Positions 1 through 7,605 of a stretch of DNA of 9,933 nt are shown piece after piece. The position numbers and the translations under genes were made by a program. The stretch covers positions 1 through 9,933 of the forward strand of contig JABBNV010000079.1 in the NCBI GenBank assembly GCA_019352125.1, written 5' to 3'. The notes under the pieces were generated by a model. It did no database searches and was not told the DNA's origin. It worked only from the letters and a program-made list of their open reading frames with translations. The first letter of the stretch is position 1. The number at the start of each line of letters is the position of its first letter. Origin of the DNA: Acidobacteriota bacterium. Its GTDB lineage: Bacteria; Actinomycetota; Actinomycetes; Actinomycetales; Micrococcaceae.

Positions 1-794
1 TCCGTCAAAATCTCAATTGTCAGGCGCTCCAACTCGCGCTCGCTCGTCTTCCGAGCCCCGGAGCGAGTCACTGAATAAACAACTGGATACAACTTGCGAA
101 TCGAGTCAGGGCCGCCCGTGGCGGAATCGTCGTCGGACGCGTCCAACAGCGCTTCGAGCGCTACCCGCGTAGCGTTTTCCTCAACCATGTTGGGCTGCCA
201 CAGTTTCTTCAATGCGCCGCGCGCAAATGCGGAACCGGACCCCACACTGTGGTGTTCCAACTCCTCATAGCGCCCCCCGGTAACGTCATAGGAAAACAGC
301 CTGCCGACTCCCAATTCCACGTCAAATCCGGCGAACAAGGGAACTACCGCCAGACCCTGCAACGCCATCGGCAGATTTGCCCGTATCATGGCCCCAAGAC
401 GATTCGCCTTCCCGTCCAGGGAAAGCAGCGTGTCTTCGATTTTCTCGTAATGTTCCAGCTCTACTTGGAACAGGCGGGTAATATCTACGGCAATCCCAGC
501 AGTGCCTGCAATTCCCAGCACCGAATACTGATCCGCCGGAAATACTTTTTCGATGCGCCGGCTGGCAATTGTGGTACCCATCGTGGCTCGCCGATCCCCC
601 GCCATGAGGACTCCGCCAGCAAAACTCAGCGCCACGATCGTGGTGGCGTGTGGCGTTGCCGGAAGTGCGCCTGCTGGCAGAGTTCTGCCGTACGGAAGGA
701 GGTCTGGCCGAGTGCTCGAGACATGCTCGGCGAAAGAGGAAGTAGCCGCAGCAGCTACCGCGTTGGCCGTTCCGTGAATTGCGCGATCAGTCAT
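1..794 (-). CDS. prcB: 20S proteasome beta subunit PrcB (3' end beyond window)
   Basis: Catalytic beta subunit of the actinobacterial 20S proteasome, an N-terminal-nucleophile threonine protease that degrades pupylated proteins in the cytoplasm. The 264 visible residues start at ATG 794-792. A propeptide of about 50 residues is followed by the conserved TTIVAL segment, so autocleavage would expose Thr51 as the nucleophile. Counting from that Thr, Asp17 (in AGDRRAT) and Lys33 (in RRIEKVF) sit where the family's catalytic residues lie. Further family signatures are GIAGTAGIAV, VELEHYEK, SVGSGSAFA and DDDSATGGPD. The start is fixed because pup's TAG at 806-804 lies in this same frame; AGGG seven bases upstream is a fair ribosome site. 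The gene begins nine bases after pup, so the two are surely co-transcribed. From the mycobacterial length (about 290 residues), only some 10-30 residues should be missing; prcA is expected next but is not seen. Confidence 0.97.
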   Translation of the reverse strand, partial: MTDRAIHGTANAVAAAATSSFAEHVSSTRPDLLPYGRTLPAGALPATPHATTIVALSFAGGVLMAGDRRATMGTTIASRRIEKVFPADQYSVLGIAGTAGIAVDITRLFQVELEHYEKIEDTLLSLDGKANRLGAMIRANLPMALQGLAVVPLFAGFDVELGVGRLFSYDVTGGRYEELEHHSVGSGSAFARGALKKLWQPNMVEENATRVALEALLDASDDDSATGGPDSIRKLYPVVYSVTRSGARKTSERELERLTIEILT

Positions 795-803
795 AACGCA
801 GCC

Positions 804-1010
804 CTATTGTCCGCCCTTTTGCACAAACCCTCGCACAAACTCTTCTGCATTGGATTCCAGCACGCCGTCAATCTCATCCAACAGATCGTCAGTTTCTTCG
901 GTGGCAGCGTGTGTTTGTGCAGCCGCGGGGGCTACAGCCGGGTCCGATGGGGGCGTCTGCGCGTTCTCTTCATCCCGCTCGGACGTTTTCTTATACTCTT
1001 GGCCAGCCAT
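804..1010 (-). CDS. pup: Prokaryotic ubiquitin-like protein Pup, GGQ-ending form
   Basis: Small, largely disordered protein modifier that marks proteins for the Arc-proteasome. It is 68 residues long, against about 64 in mycobacteria. The C-terminal half carries the family core EETDDLLDEIDGVLESNAEEFV, here split as TEETDDLLDEIDGVLE and SNAEEFVRGF; this part forms the helix that pairs with the Arc coiled coil. The protein ends in VQKGGQ. The terminal Gln means it is made in the inactive form and must be deamidated by Dop to Glu before ligation by PafA. The N-terminal half is low-complexity (Ala, Pro, Glu, Asp rich), as expected for the segment that threads into the ATPase pore. GAAGGGA at 1023-1017, six bases before the ATG, is a strong ribosome site and fits a need for abundant product. 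Dop lies directly upstream and prcB directly downstream. Confidence 0.97.
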   Translation of the reverse strand: MAGQEYKKTSERDEENAQTPPSDPAVAPAAAQTHAATEETDDLLDEIDGVLESNAEEFVRGFVQKGGQ

Positions 1011-1054
1011 TGCGAGTCCCTTCGTCGATAACTATCTTCATCCTGCCACGCGAA

Positions 1055-1069
1055 GCCCCCTCTCGGAGC
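1055..1069 (-). other. Small hairpin in the dop-pup gap
   Basis: On the minus strand GCTCC, loop GAGAG, GGGGC can form a five-pair stem with one G-T wobble, starting two bases after the dop stop codon. No T run follows, so it is not an intrinsic terminator. It could act as an RNA processing or stability element that separates the short, highly needed pup message from dop, or it may be chance. The rest of the 61-base gap holds the pup ribosome site and no convincing promoter. Confidence 0.25.
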
Positions 1070-1071
1070 CA

Positions 1072-2709
1072 CTAACTGGGGCTGCGCAACAATTCCTCCA
1101 AGAACCCTTCCACGTCCTGATGCCTGTCGAAGAGCTCTCCGGTGAGCTTCTGGGTGCCGCGCAACGGCTCCCGCGTGGCAACCCGTCGCAGACGGCGGTA
1201 CTGCGGTAGTTCAAAAATGACCGAATCCCAGCTAGCGCCTGCCACTTGGGGACCAAACTGGGAGATGGCGCGTCCCCGGAAATAGGCCCGGGTATCCGTG
1301 GGTGGATTTCCCACGGCGGCGGCAATTTCTCCCTCGCTGACTACGGTGTCCATTCGGTTCCGCTGCAACAACCGGTAGTACAGGCCCTTCTCCGGGCGCA
1401 CATCGGACCACTGCAAGTCGATGAGCCCCACCCGTGGATCCGACCAGTTAAGTGAGTCACGGGCACGGTACTGCTGAATGAGGGACAATTTGGCAGCCCA
1501 CTCCACCGTGCGCGACACCTGATCCACCCCACGGCCTAGCCCAGTAAGCACCTGTTCCCACGCTTGCAGCACGGCAGCAGTATGGCCATCCCCTCCGGGG
1601 GTGGAATCTGCCCCGGAACGGTGCGCCTGTTGGGCGGCTGCTTCAAAATAGAGCCACTGAACTTCTAGCGCCGTGAGCCGACGGCCATCGGTCAGGCGCA
1701 TCTTTTGCGTCAGGGAAACATCATGACTCACCGCATGGAGTGCCTCAACGGGCTCATGGATTTCGGCGACCGGGGCAAGCCCCTGTTCAATCAGATCCAG
1801 CACCAACGCCGTCGTGCCAAACTTGAGGTAATTGGCGCTTTGGCTGAGGTTTGCGTCCCCCACAATCACGTGGAGTCGGCGGTACTTGTCTGCGGTGGCG
1901 TGTGGCTCATCACGCGTATTGATGATGGGGCGGCGGATAGTGGTCTCTAGCCCAACTTCGGTTTCGAAAAAATCAGCCCGGGCGCTCAGCTGGAATCCTG
2001 CACCGGCTCCGTCTTGCCCCAAGCCCACCCGTCCTGCGCCACAGACGACGGGCCGGGTAACAAAAAACGGCGTCAGCCCTGAAACGATATGGCCGAACGG
2101 TACGCTGCGCGGCATCAAATAGTTCTCATGCGATCCGTAGGAGACCGCCTTATTGTCCGTGTTGTTCTTGTAGAGATTCACCTGAGGTAGTGAAGTGTTT
2201 TGCGCAATCCAGCGCACGGCCGCCAGCGCCACCTGATCCCCCGCAGCGTCCCAGATAACGGCGTCACGTGGGTTCGTCACCTCGGGTGAGGAATATTCAG
2301 GGTGGGCGTGGTCAACATAAAGCCGCGCACCGTTGCCCAACACCAGATTCATCATCAACGCTGACGGGGCTGCGTCGTCCTGATCCTCGCCATCAGGCGA
2401 GTCCTCCCCGGCGTCTTCTTGGGCAATCTGCGCCGCCGTCAATGCGGTGGGCTCGGAATACCGTGGGGCGTCGGTTAGCTGGGACGGGTGAGCAGCATGC
2501 CTGGGCACGCTCCAACCTCGAGCATCAGCCAAAGGATCCTCATCCGAGTAGTCCCACCGCGCCTCTCCGCCACCGGCGCTTCGCTGCCCGGTGGTGTGGG
2601 CATACGCATTGACCACCTGCGCGGACAACCACGTTGCATTGGCGCCCGGCTGAGCAGGGGCATGAATCCCATATTCGGTTTCGGCCCCCATGACCCGCAC
2701 AGCACTCAT
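1072..2709 (-). CDS. dop: Pup deamidase/depupylase Dop
   Basis: Deamidates the C-terminal Gln of Pup and also cleaves Pup from tagged proteins; a carboxylate-amine-ligase-like fold related to PafA and glutamine synthetase, acting in the cytoplasm with ATP and Mg. It is 545 residues. GAETEYG (8-14) holds the metal-binding glutamates. NGARLYVDHAHPEYSSPE (126-143) holds the proposed nucleophile Asp133. Other family blocks are YKNNTDNKAVSYGSHENYLM (180-199), TRDEPHA (265-271), RLHVIVGDANLS (278-289) and NPPTDTRAYFRG (468-479). The YGSHENYLM and RARDSLNWSDP context matches Dop rather than PafA. The ATG lies in ATGA, overlapping the arc stop codon, so translation is probably coupled. It is about 40 residues longer than mycobacterial Dop; most of the excess is an acidic stretch at about residues 78-117. 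ATG at residue 7 is an alternative start but is less consistent with the coupling. Confidence 0.96.
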   Translation of the reverse strand: MSAVRVMGAETEYGIHAPAQPGANATWLSAQVVNAYAHTTGQRSAGGGEARWDYSDEDPLADARGWSVPRHAAHPSQLTDAPRYSEPTALTAAQIAQEDAGEDSPDGEDQDDAAPSALMMNLVLGNGARLYVDHAHPEYSSPEVTNPRDAVIWDAAGDQVALAAVRWIAQNTSLPQVNLYKNNTDNKAVSYGSHENYLMPRSVPFGHIVSGLTPFFVTRPVVCGAGRVGLGQDGAGAGFQLSARADFFETEVGLETTIRRPIINTRDEPHATADKYRRLHVIVGDANLSQSANYLKFGTTALVLDLIEQGLAPVAEIHEPVEALHAVSHDVSLTQKMRLTDGRRLTALEVQWLYFEAAAQQAHRSGADSTPGGDGHTAAVLQAWEQVLTGLGRGVDQVSRTVEWAAKLSLIQQYRARDSLNWSDPRVGLIDLQWSDVRPEKGLYYRLLQRNRMDTVVSEGEIAAAVGNPPTDTRAYFRGRAISQFGPQVAGASWDSVIFELPQYRRLRRVATREPLRGTQKLTGELFDRHQDVEGFLEELLRSPS

Positions 2710-4451
2710 AGATACTGCCCCGTGTTGGACGTGGTGCTGATAGTCTTCCCGGGTTCCTGACCACCCTTGCCCTGCACAATAGTGCGGATGTAGGTGATGC
2801 GTTCACCCTTTTTGCCCGAGATCCGCGCCCAGTCATCCGGATTCGTGGTGTTCGGCATGTCCTCGTGCTCGCGGAACTCGTCCACCACAGCGCGGAGCAT
2901 GTGGTCAATGCGGATGCCCTTGTCCCCAGTGGTCAACAAGTCCTTGATGGCATATTTCTTGGCCCGGTCCACGACGTTTTGGATCACTGCGCCCGAGTTG
3001 AAATCCTTGAAATACAGCATTTCGCTGTCGCCGTTGGCGTAAGTGACCTCCAAATACTCGTTCGATTCAGCTGTGGAGTACATCGCCTCCACGGTTCGCT
3101 GAATCATCGAGCTCACCGTGTCCTGCAGGTTTCCACCGTTCGCTTGAACATCGTCCGCGTGGAACGGCAAATCCACCGTCACGTACTTGGCAAAAATATC
3201 GGCAGCAGCCTCCGCGTCGGGCCGCTGGATCTTCACCTTCACGTCGAGCCGTCCGGGACGCAGGATCGCGGGGTCAATCATGTCTTCACGGTTCGATGCC
3301 CCAATCACAATGACGTTATCCAGCCGCTCCACACCATCAATTTCGCTGAGCAGCTGCGGCACAATCGTGGTTTCGACGTCGGAGGAGACACCGGTTCCTC
3401 GGGTTCTAAACAGAGAATCCATCTCGTCAAAGAAAATGACGACGGCACTGCCGTCCGAGGCTTTCTCTCTGGCCCGGGCGAAGATCAGGCGAATCTGGCG
3501 TTCGGTCTCCCCCACGTATTTGTCCAATAGCTCGGGACCTTTGATGTTCAGGAAGTAACTCTTCTGATCCGTGGACCCAGCCTTTTCGGCAGCACGGGCG
3601 GCTAACGAGTTGGCCACGGCCTTCGCGATGAGGGTCTTGCCACAGCCGGGAGGGCCGTACAACAGAATGCCTTTGGGAGGTTTGAGGCCATGCTCTCGAT
3701 AGAGATCCGGATGCAGGAACGGAAGCTCCACAGCATCTCGAATTTGCTCAATCTGCGGGCCAAGACCGCCAATATCCTGATACGAGACGTCCGGTACTTC
3801 CTCGAGAATCAGATTCTCCACTTCAGAACGAGGGATCTTCTCAAGCGCATAGCCGGAGCGGATATCGATGGATACAGCGTCTCCCACTCGCAGTCGGGAT
3901 ACTTTGAGCGCCCCGGAAAGCCGAACCACTCGCTCCTCATCCCCGCGGCCGGTGACCAGTACGCGATCAGTTCCCAACAGTTCTTTGACGCTGGCAACCT
4001 CCCCTGCGCGGTCAAATCCCAAACCAGCTACCACGGTGAGCGACTCGTTGAGCAACACTTCCTGCCCCACGCTGAGCTGCTGGAGATTCACTAGCGGAGA
4101 TAGCCCTACCCGCATCTTCCGGCCGGAGTTGAAGATGTCAACACTCTCGTCCGTCACCGCCGGGCCGGAATCGCCTGGTTTACCTGCCCGTGCAGGATTC
4201 ACCTGGACCACAGTGGCAAAACTGTACGGAGCCTGGCCGTCCTTTTCGAGTGCCGCTTTCAGCTTGAGGATTTCCGCTTTTGCGGCCTGTAACGTAGCCA
4301 CCAAACGGGTGTTGCTGGTAGTGGCATCAGCAAGTTGCCGGTCAACATTTCGTAGCTTGTCTCGAAGAATATTAAGGGCTCGATCAGCCGATGCCGCATC
4401 CGCTGCAGCCGCGCTCGCAGTTCTGTTGGATTCGTCTGGCGTCTGTGTCAC
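2706..4451 (-). CDS. arc: Proteasome-associated AAA ATPase Arc/Mpa
   Basis: Hexameric AAA unfoldase that binds Pup, pulls the tagged protein in and feeds the 20S core. It is 581 residues. An N-terminal coiled coil (about 20-72) is the Pup-binding element. Two OB-type domains follow (about 75-205), then the AAA module. Walker A is GPPGCGKT (266-273), Walker B is VVIFFDEMDS (337-346), Asn387 in GASNRED is sensor 1, and RPGR (398-401) holds the arginine finger region. KYVGE (311-315) is the pore-loop motif with Tyr312. The C-terminus is GQYL, the tail that docks into the proteasome alpha ring. The start is GTG with GGAGG six bases upstream; no nearer alternative is as good. The stop overlaps the dop start by four bases. 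The 68-base gap from trmI holds a hairpin. All key residues are present, so the protein should be active. Confidence 0.97.
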   Translation of the reverse strand: MTQTPDESNRTASAAAADAASADRALNILRDKLRNVDRQLADATTSNTRLVATLQAAKAEILKLKAALEKDGQAPYSFATVVQVNPARAGKPGDSGPAVTDESVDIFNSGRKMRVGLSPLVNLQQLSVGQEVLLNESLTVVAGLGFDRAGEVASVKELLGTDRVLVTGRGDEERVVRLSGALKVSRLRVGDAVSIDIRSGYALEKIPRSEVENLILEEVPDVSYQDIGGLGPQIEQIRDAVELPFLHPDLYREHGLKPPKGILLYGPPGCGKTLIAKAVANSLAARAAEKAGSTDQKSYFLNIKGPELLDKYVGETERQIRLIFARAREKASDGSAVVIFFDEMDSLFRTRGTGVSSDVETTIVPQLLSEIDGVERLDNVIVIGASNREDMIDPAILRPGRLDVKVKIQRPDAEAAADIFAKYVTVDLPFHADDVQANGGNLQDTVSSMIQRTVEAMYSTAESNEYLEVTYANGDSEMLYFKDFNSGAVIQNVVDRAKKYAIKDLLTTGDKGIRIDHMLRAVVDEFREHEDMPNTTNPDDWARISGKKGERITYIRTIVQGKGGQEPGKTISTTSNTGQYL

Positions 4452-4457
4452 AGTAAT

Positions 4458-4462
4458 CCTCC
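4458..4462 (-). promoter_or_regulatory. Strong ribosome site deciding the GTG start of arc
   Basis: GGAGG on the minus strand, followed by six bases and then GTG 4451-4449. This is the strongest Shine-Dalgarno match in the window. It supports the GTG as the true start although GTG is a less common initiator. Confidence 0.85.
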
Positions 4463-4493
4463 GGGTTCGCAGTACCTACGCTTCTACTCTTTC

Positions 4494-4518
4494 ACAACGC
4501 TCTAGGCCACAGCGTTGT
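4494..4518 (-). other. Perfect 8-bp inverted repeat between trmI and arc
   Basis: ACAACGCT and AGCGTTGT form a perfect eight-pair stem around a nine-base loop, beginning two bases after the trmI stop codon. In the direction of transcription it is followed by GAAAGAG, not by a T run, so a classical intrinsic terminator is unlikely. It could stabilise or attenuate the message between trmI and arc, or be a protein-binding site. Confidence 0.45.
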
Positions 4519-4519
4519 T

Positions 4520-5587
4520 TCAGGACTTGTCGCGTCGCAGTTGTTCAGCACGCAAAGCTGGATCTTGAGTGCCTCTGGTCTGAACCGTACTTGCCGCGTC
4601 TCTGGCCGCCCGGCGCAATTTCCGCTCGGAAATAGCACGTTCGCCCACGCTGCTGGGTGTCCAGGCGTTCATGTCCTCTTCGCTGAACTCAGGCTTTGAG
4701 GCTCGCCGCTTCGGGGTGATCCCTGTGACACCATCGGCCAACCGCCGTGTGACCATCAGAAACCCGGTGTGGGCCACCATCCGGTGATCGGGCCGTACCG
4801 CCAGGCCTTCCAAATGCCAGCCCCGAACCATTGATTCCCAAGCATCGGGTTCGGTGAATCGTCCATCATCTCGAATAGCTTCCGCCGTCCGAGACAGCTG
4901 CGTCACGGTGGCTACGTAATTGATCCATACGCCGCCAGGTGCCAACACCGTGGCTACGGCGTCCAGACACTCCCAGGGAGCCAACATGTCCAGCACTACC
5001 CTGTCAATGCTTCCGGGCGCTTCATGCTCCACCACAGCATCCTGAAAATCCCCCAGTGTGATTTTCCACGCGGGGTGCGGGCCACCGAACATGGTCTCAA
5101 CGTTGCCACGGGCAATGGCCGCGAATTCTTCGCGACGCTCAAACGAGTGCAGATAGCCGCCGTCGCCCACGGCGCGCAGCAAAGAAATTGACAACGCGCC
5201 GGAACCAACGCCCGCCTCTACAACGCGCGCACCAGGGTAGATATCCGCCATGGTGACAATCTGGCCAGCATCCTTGGGGTAGACCACAGCGGCCCCGCGC
5301 GGCATGGACAGGACAAAGTCCGAGAGCAGGGGTCGTAACACCTGGTACGGCTGCCCGATGTTGTTGGCAACCACACACCCCTCCGGCTGCCCAATCATCT
5401 GTTCATGATTGATAAACCCCTTGTGGGTATGAAACGCCGTCCCGGGGGTGAGGGTGATGGTATTCATCCGCCCGCGATCATCGGTGAGTTGCACTCGCTC
5501 GCCCGGGCGCAACGGCCCACGGCGAACGTCGGCACCGTGCGGAGCGGTACCGGGCGCCTGGGACCGGCTGGGTGTTTCTTCAGTCAT
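4520..5587 (-). CDS. trmI: tRNA (adenine-58-N1)-methyltransferase TrmI
   Basis: Methylates A58 in the T-loop of tRNAs with S-adenosylmethionine; a homotetramer in known relatives, here 355 residues. The N-terminal domain carries FHTHKGFINHEQMIG and YPKD (about 103-106). The Rossmann methyltransferase core begins with VVEAGVGSGALS (about 122-133), the SAM-binding loop, and continues to RVVLDMLAPW (about 196-205), whose Asp at about 200 is the expected catalytic residue. YVATVTQL and RPDHRMVAHTGFL are further family blocks. ATG 5587-5585 was chosen because AAGGAA lies nine bases upstream; an in-frame GTG nine codons earlier has no ribosome site. The C-terminal tail of about 45 residues is charged (Arg, Glu rich). 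It follows the M50 gene by 58 bases and precedes arc by 68, a neighbourhood known from mycobacteria (Rv2118c near mpa). Confidence 0.95.
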   Translation of the reverse strand: MTEETPSRSQAPGTAPHGADVRRGPLRPGERVQLTDDRGRMNTITLTPGTAFHTHKGFINHEQMIGQPEGCVVANNIGQPYQVLRPLLSDFVLSMPRGAAVVYPKDAGQIVTMADIYPGARVVEAGVGSGALSISLLRAVGDGGYLHSFERREEFAAIARGNVETMFGGPHPAWKITLGDFQDAVVEHEAPGSIDRVVLDMLAPWECLDAVATVLAPGGVWINYVATVTQLSRTAEAIRDDGRFTEPDAWESMVRGWHLEGLAVRPDHRMVAHTGFLMVTRRLADGVTGITPKRRASKPEFSEEDMNAWTPSSVGERAISERKLRRAARDAASTVQTRGTQDPALRAEQLRRDKS

Positions 5588-5645
5588 TGCCGTGGGTTCC
5601 TTACGTATCTGCACTCGAAAAAATTACTCAACAGGCGTATCCGCC

Positions 5646-6827
5646 CTAACCAACGTTGTGACGCGGATCCGGCTTACCGGTCACGGCAGCTACTACTACA
5701 TTCTGGCTCAGCACTCCGGTAATCTGCCCGCGGAGATTGATCACCGCATATTCATGGCCTGCCAATTGCGCCAGGTATTGCACCAGCTCAGCACCCTCTG
5801 CCCCTTCTGGGACATACGCGCCCGGTGCCAGAGGCCGCGCTACAGCGGTGGCCAAAGTGGACGCAGCCAGATGCGCAGGTACCGAATCCAGGCTTTGGTT
5901 GTCAACAACAAATTCGGGCCGACCCTCTGGGCTGCACAACACAAACCTCAGCCCGGGGTTGGTTGCACGAATTCCCTGAAGAGCGGACACTGAACTTCCA
6001 GAGCCTAACCCTGCCGCTGGGTCTGCCAACCTTCCAGCGCTGATCTGCGGAAGTCGCAGGCGCATCCTTGCCCCTGCGATAGCTTGGCTGGCTCCCATCC
6101 AAAGGAACCCGGCAATAAAGATGCTGAACAACAAGGTGACGGTGTCGGGCCGCTGACCCTGCGCCAAGGGGGCAATGATGCTGCCCGCTAGCAGCAGCAC
6201 CACAACGATCCTTCCGGCCCAACCTGCTGCTACGGTGCCCTTCTCCTGATTTCCAGTGACCTTCCATACAATTGACTCCACCAAACGGCCACCGTCCAAT
6301 GGGAGGCCTGGCAGCACATTGAACAGCCCAATCAACAGGTTGGCCCACATAAAGATATTTGCCAGCAGACCCACCACAGCCATGGTCAGCGTCGTCGGCG
6401 TGGCTGGCAACAGTGTAATCACCAACCAGCCAACTCCGGCCAAGACAAAATTGGCTACCGGACCAGCAAAAGCGACAACCAGGCTACGCCAAGGAGTCGC
6501 AGTAAAGTTCTCAAATTGTGTGTGGCCACCCCACAGATTGAGCACAATCTTCTGAGTTGGCCATCCAAAGGTGCGGGCCATGAGTGCATGCGCCAATTCA
6601 TGGACCAACACGGAGAGCAACAGCAACACCGAGTACGCCAAAGCAATCGCGTAGGCACCCAGACCCAGTGAAGGTGTGGCGTTCAGTAGCCGGGGCCCAA
6701 AGGTGATGATAGTAAAAGCGGCAATTAAAAACCACGAATAGGCAAGGACAATGGGGACGCCGGCAATCTTGCCCAGCGGGATGCCCTCTCGGCGCACTGC
6801 CACGGGTGCCGTGTCATTAGAACTCAC
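5646..6827 (-). CDS. M50 (site-2 protease type) membrane metalloprotease
   Basis: Predicted intramembrane zinc protease of 393 residues. It has about six hydrophobic segments (roughly 23-44, 57-76, 115-141, 147-172, 204-221, 229-248). HELAH at 76-80 within the second segment supplies two zinc ligands and the catalytic Glu. NVLPGLPLDGGR (170-181) supplies the third ligand, Asp178, in the typical NxxPxxPLDGG form. The soluble C-terminal part (about 260-393) sits where related proteins carry CBS domains, but it is too divergent for me to call a CBS pair with confidence. No PDZ domain is seen. Start choice: GTG 6827-6825 has GGGAGA five bases upstream; an upstream ATG at 6887 would overlap the HAD gene by 71 bases and lacks support. 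The chosen start overlaps the HAD stop by 11 bases, implying co-transcription. The substrate is unknown; it could be an anti-sigma factor, as for other bacterial S2P proteins. Confidence 0.88.
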   Translation of the reverse strand: MSSNDTAPVAVRREGIPLGKIAGVPIVLAYSWFLIAAFTIITFGPRLLNATPSLGLGAYAIALAYSVLLLLSVLVHELAHALMARTFGWPTQKIVLNLWGGHTQFENFTATPWRSLVVAFAGPVANFVLAGVGWLVITLLPATPTTLTMAVVGLLANIFMWANLLIGLFNVLPGLPLDGGRLVESIVWKVTGNQEKGTVAAGWAGRIVVVLLLAGSIIAPLAQGQRPDTVTLLFSIFIAGFLWMGASQAIAGARMRLRLPQISAGRLADPAAGLGSGSSVSALQGIRATNPGLRFVLCSPEGRPEFVVDNQSLDSVPAHLAASTLATAVARPLAPGAYVPEGAEGAELVQYLAQLAGHEYAVINLRGQITGVLSQNVVVAAVTGKPDPRHNVG

Positions 6828-7599
6828 TGGATTCTCCCGAAGTGTGGGTTTCGACACTGTTGGTGCGAGGGCCCTGCAGCAAACCATGAAGATCCGACAG
6901 AGTGCGCCCGCTCAAAGTGGTCCAAGGTACCTGTCCCAAGTTAGGAAGAGGGACTGTATGCGGTATTCCCACCGTGCACACGCCCGCTGCCACGGCCGAA
7001 GTAACACCGGGAACTGAATCTTCCAGCGCAACACATGTAGCTGCCGTAATGGCTGGGTTCTGTGCCTGCAGCAGATCGATCGCCTTCAAATATGGCTCCG
7101 GATGCGGCTTACCCTGGCTCACAGAGTCTCCCGTCACCAGAAACTTGAAAAAGGGGTGGGGCAAACCGTTCACCACTTCTGTGGCCAACGGTCCCTCGCT
7201 CATGGTCACCATGACGCAGGCGATGCCTTCCTGATACGCCTCGTGAAGTAATTCACGAGCCCCTGGACGCCACGGGATGTGCTCTCTAACCCGAGCCTGA
7301 ACTTCAGCCGTCAAGTGATCGATGATGTCCCGGTTGCTCATCTGGACACCGGCCTGCTGCAGAATCCCGCTGGAAAAATAGAGTGATTGACCCACCAGCG
7401 CCATGGCTGCATCATCCGTCCACTGGCCGCCGTGGGCACGGACCAGAGCGTGCTCTGCGGCAATCCAATAGGGCTCGGTGTCAACCAGAGTTCCATCCAT
7501 GTCCCACAACAGTGCTAGCAATTCGTCGCCAGCTTGGCGGCCATGGTAAGCCGTAGGTTCATCGAATACATCGGTCACGTTGAGGGGGGAAGACGGCAT
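6817..7599 (-). CDS. HAD-superfamily hydrolase, beta-phosphoglucomutase/phosphatase-like
   Basis: Cytoplasmic haloacid-dehalogenase-fold enzyme of 260 residues, probably a phosphatase acting on a small phosphorylated metabolite; the substrate cannot be read from the sequence. Motif I is WDMDGTLVDTEP (32-43), with Asp33 as nucleophile and Asp35 as acid/base. A helical cap follows (about 45-110). Motif II is VMVTMSEG, with Thr132, where many relatives have TSS. Motif III is Lys164 in QGKPHPEPY. Motif IV is LEDSVPG with Glu193 and Asp194. All four motifs are intact. The GKPxPxPY and LEDSxxG forms place it in the subfamily I phosphoglucomutase-like group. The ATG at 7599 has no usable ribosome site but lies exactly six bases past a -10-like hexamer, suggesting a leaderless message. 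It is the first gene of the minus-strand run and overlaps the M50 protease gene by 11 bases. Confidence 0.9.
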   Translation of the reverse strand: MPSSPLNVTDVFDEPTAYHGRQAGDELLALLWDMDGTLVDTEPYWIAAEHALVRAHGGQWTDDAAMALVGQSLYFSSGILQQAGVQMSNRDIIDHLTAEVQARVREHIPWRPGARELLHEAYQEGIACVMVTMSEGPLATEVVNGLPHPFFKFLVTGDSVSQGKPHPEPYLKAIDLLQAQNPAITAATCVALEDSVPGVTSAVAAGVCTVGIPHTVPLPNLGQVPWTTLSGRTLSDLHGLLQGPRTNSVETHTSGESSEF

Positions 7600-7605
7600 C
7601 TGCTC

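Noticed and set aside
249..1031. Long plus-strand open frame of 260 codons across prcB and pup
   Set aside because: It lies opposite prcB and pup, both certain from their catalytic and C-terminal motifs; its translation has no recognisable domain and low-complexity Ser/Arg-rich composition.
2865..3530. Plus-strand open frame of 221 codons opposite the Arc ATPase domain
   Set aside because: Shadow of the highly conserved AAA coding sequence; no plausible start signal or protein family.
3868..4635. Plus-strand open frame of 255 codons opposite arc
   Set aside because: Antisense shadow of arc; Ser/Arg/Thr-rich translation with no motif, and it crosses the arc-trmI gap.
5588..5614. Upstream GTG start for trmI, adding nine residues
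   Set aside because: No ribosome site before it, and the added bases include the AAGGAA site that serves the ATG at 5587.
6828..6887. Upstream ATG for the M50 protease, adding 20 residues
   Set aside because: It would lengthen the overlap with the HAD gene to 71 bases, while the GTG at 6827 has a well-spaced GGGAGA site.
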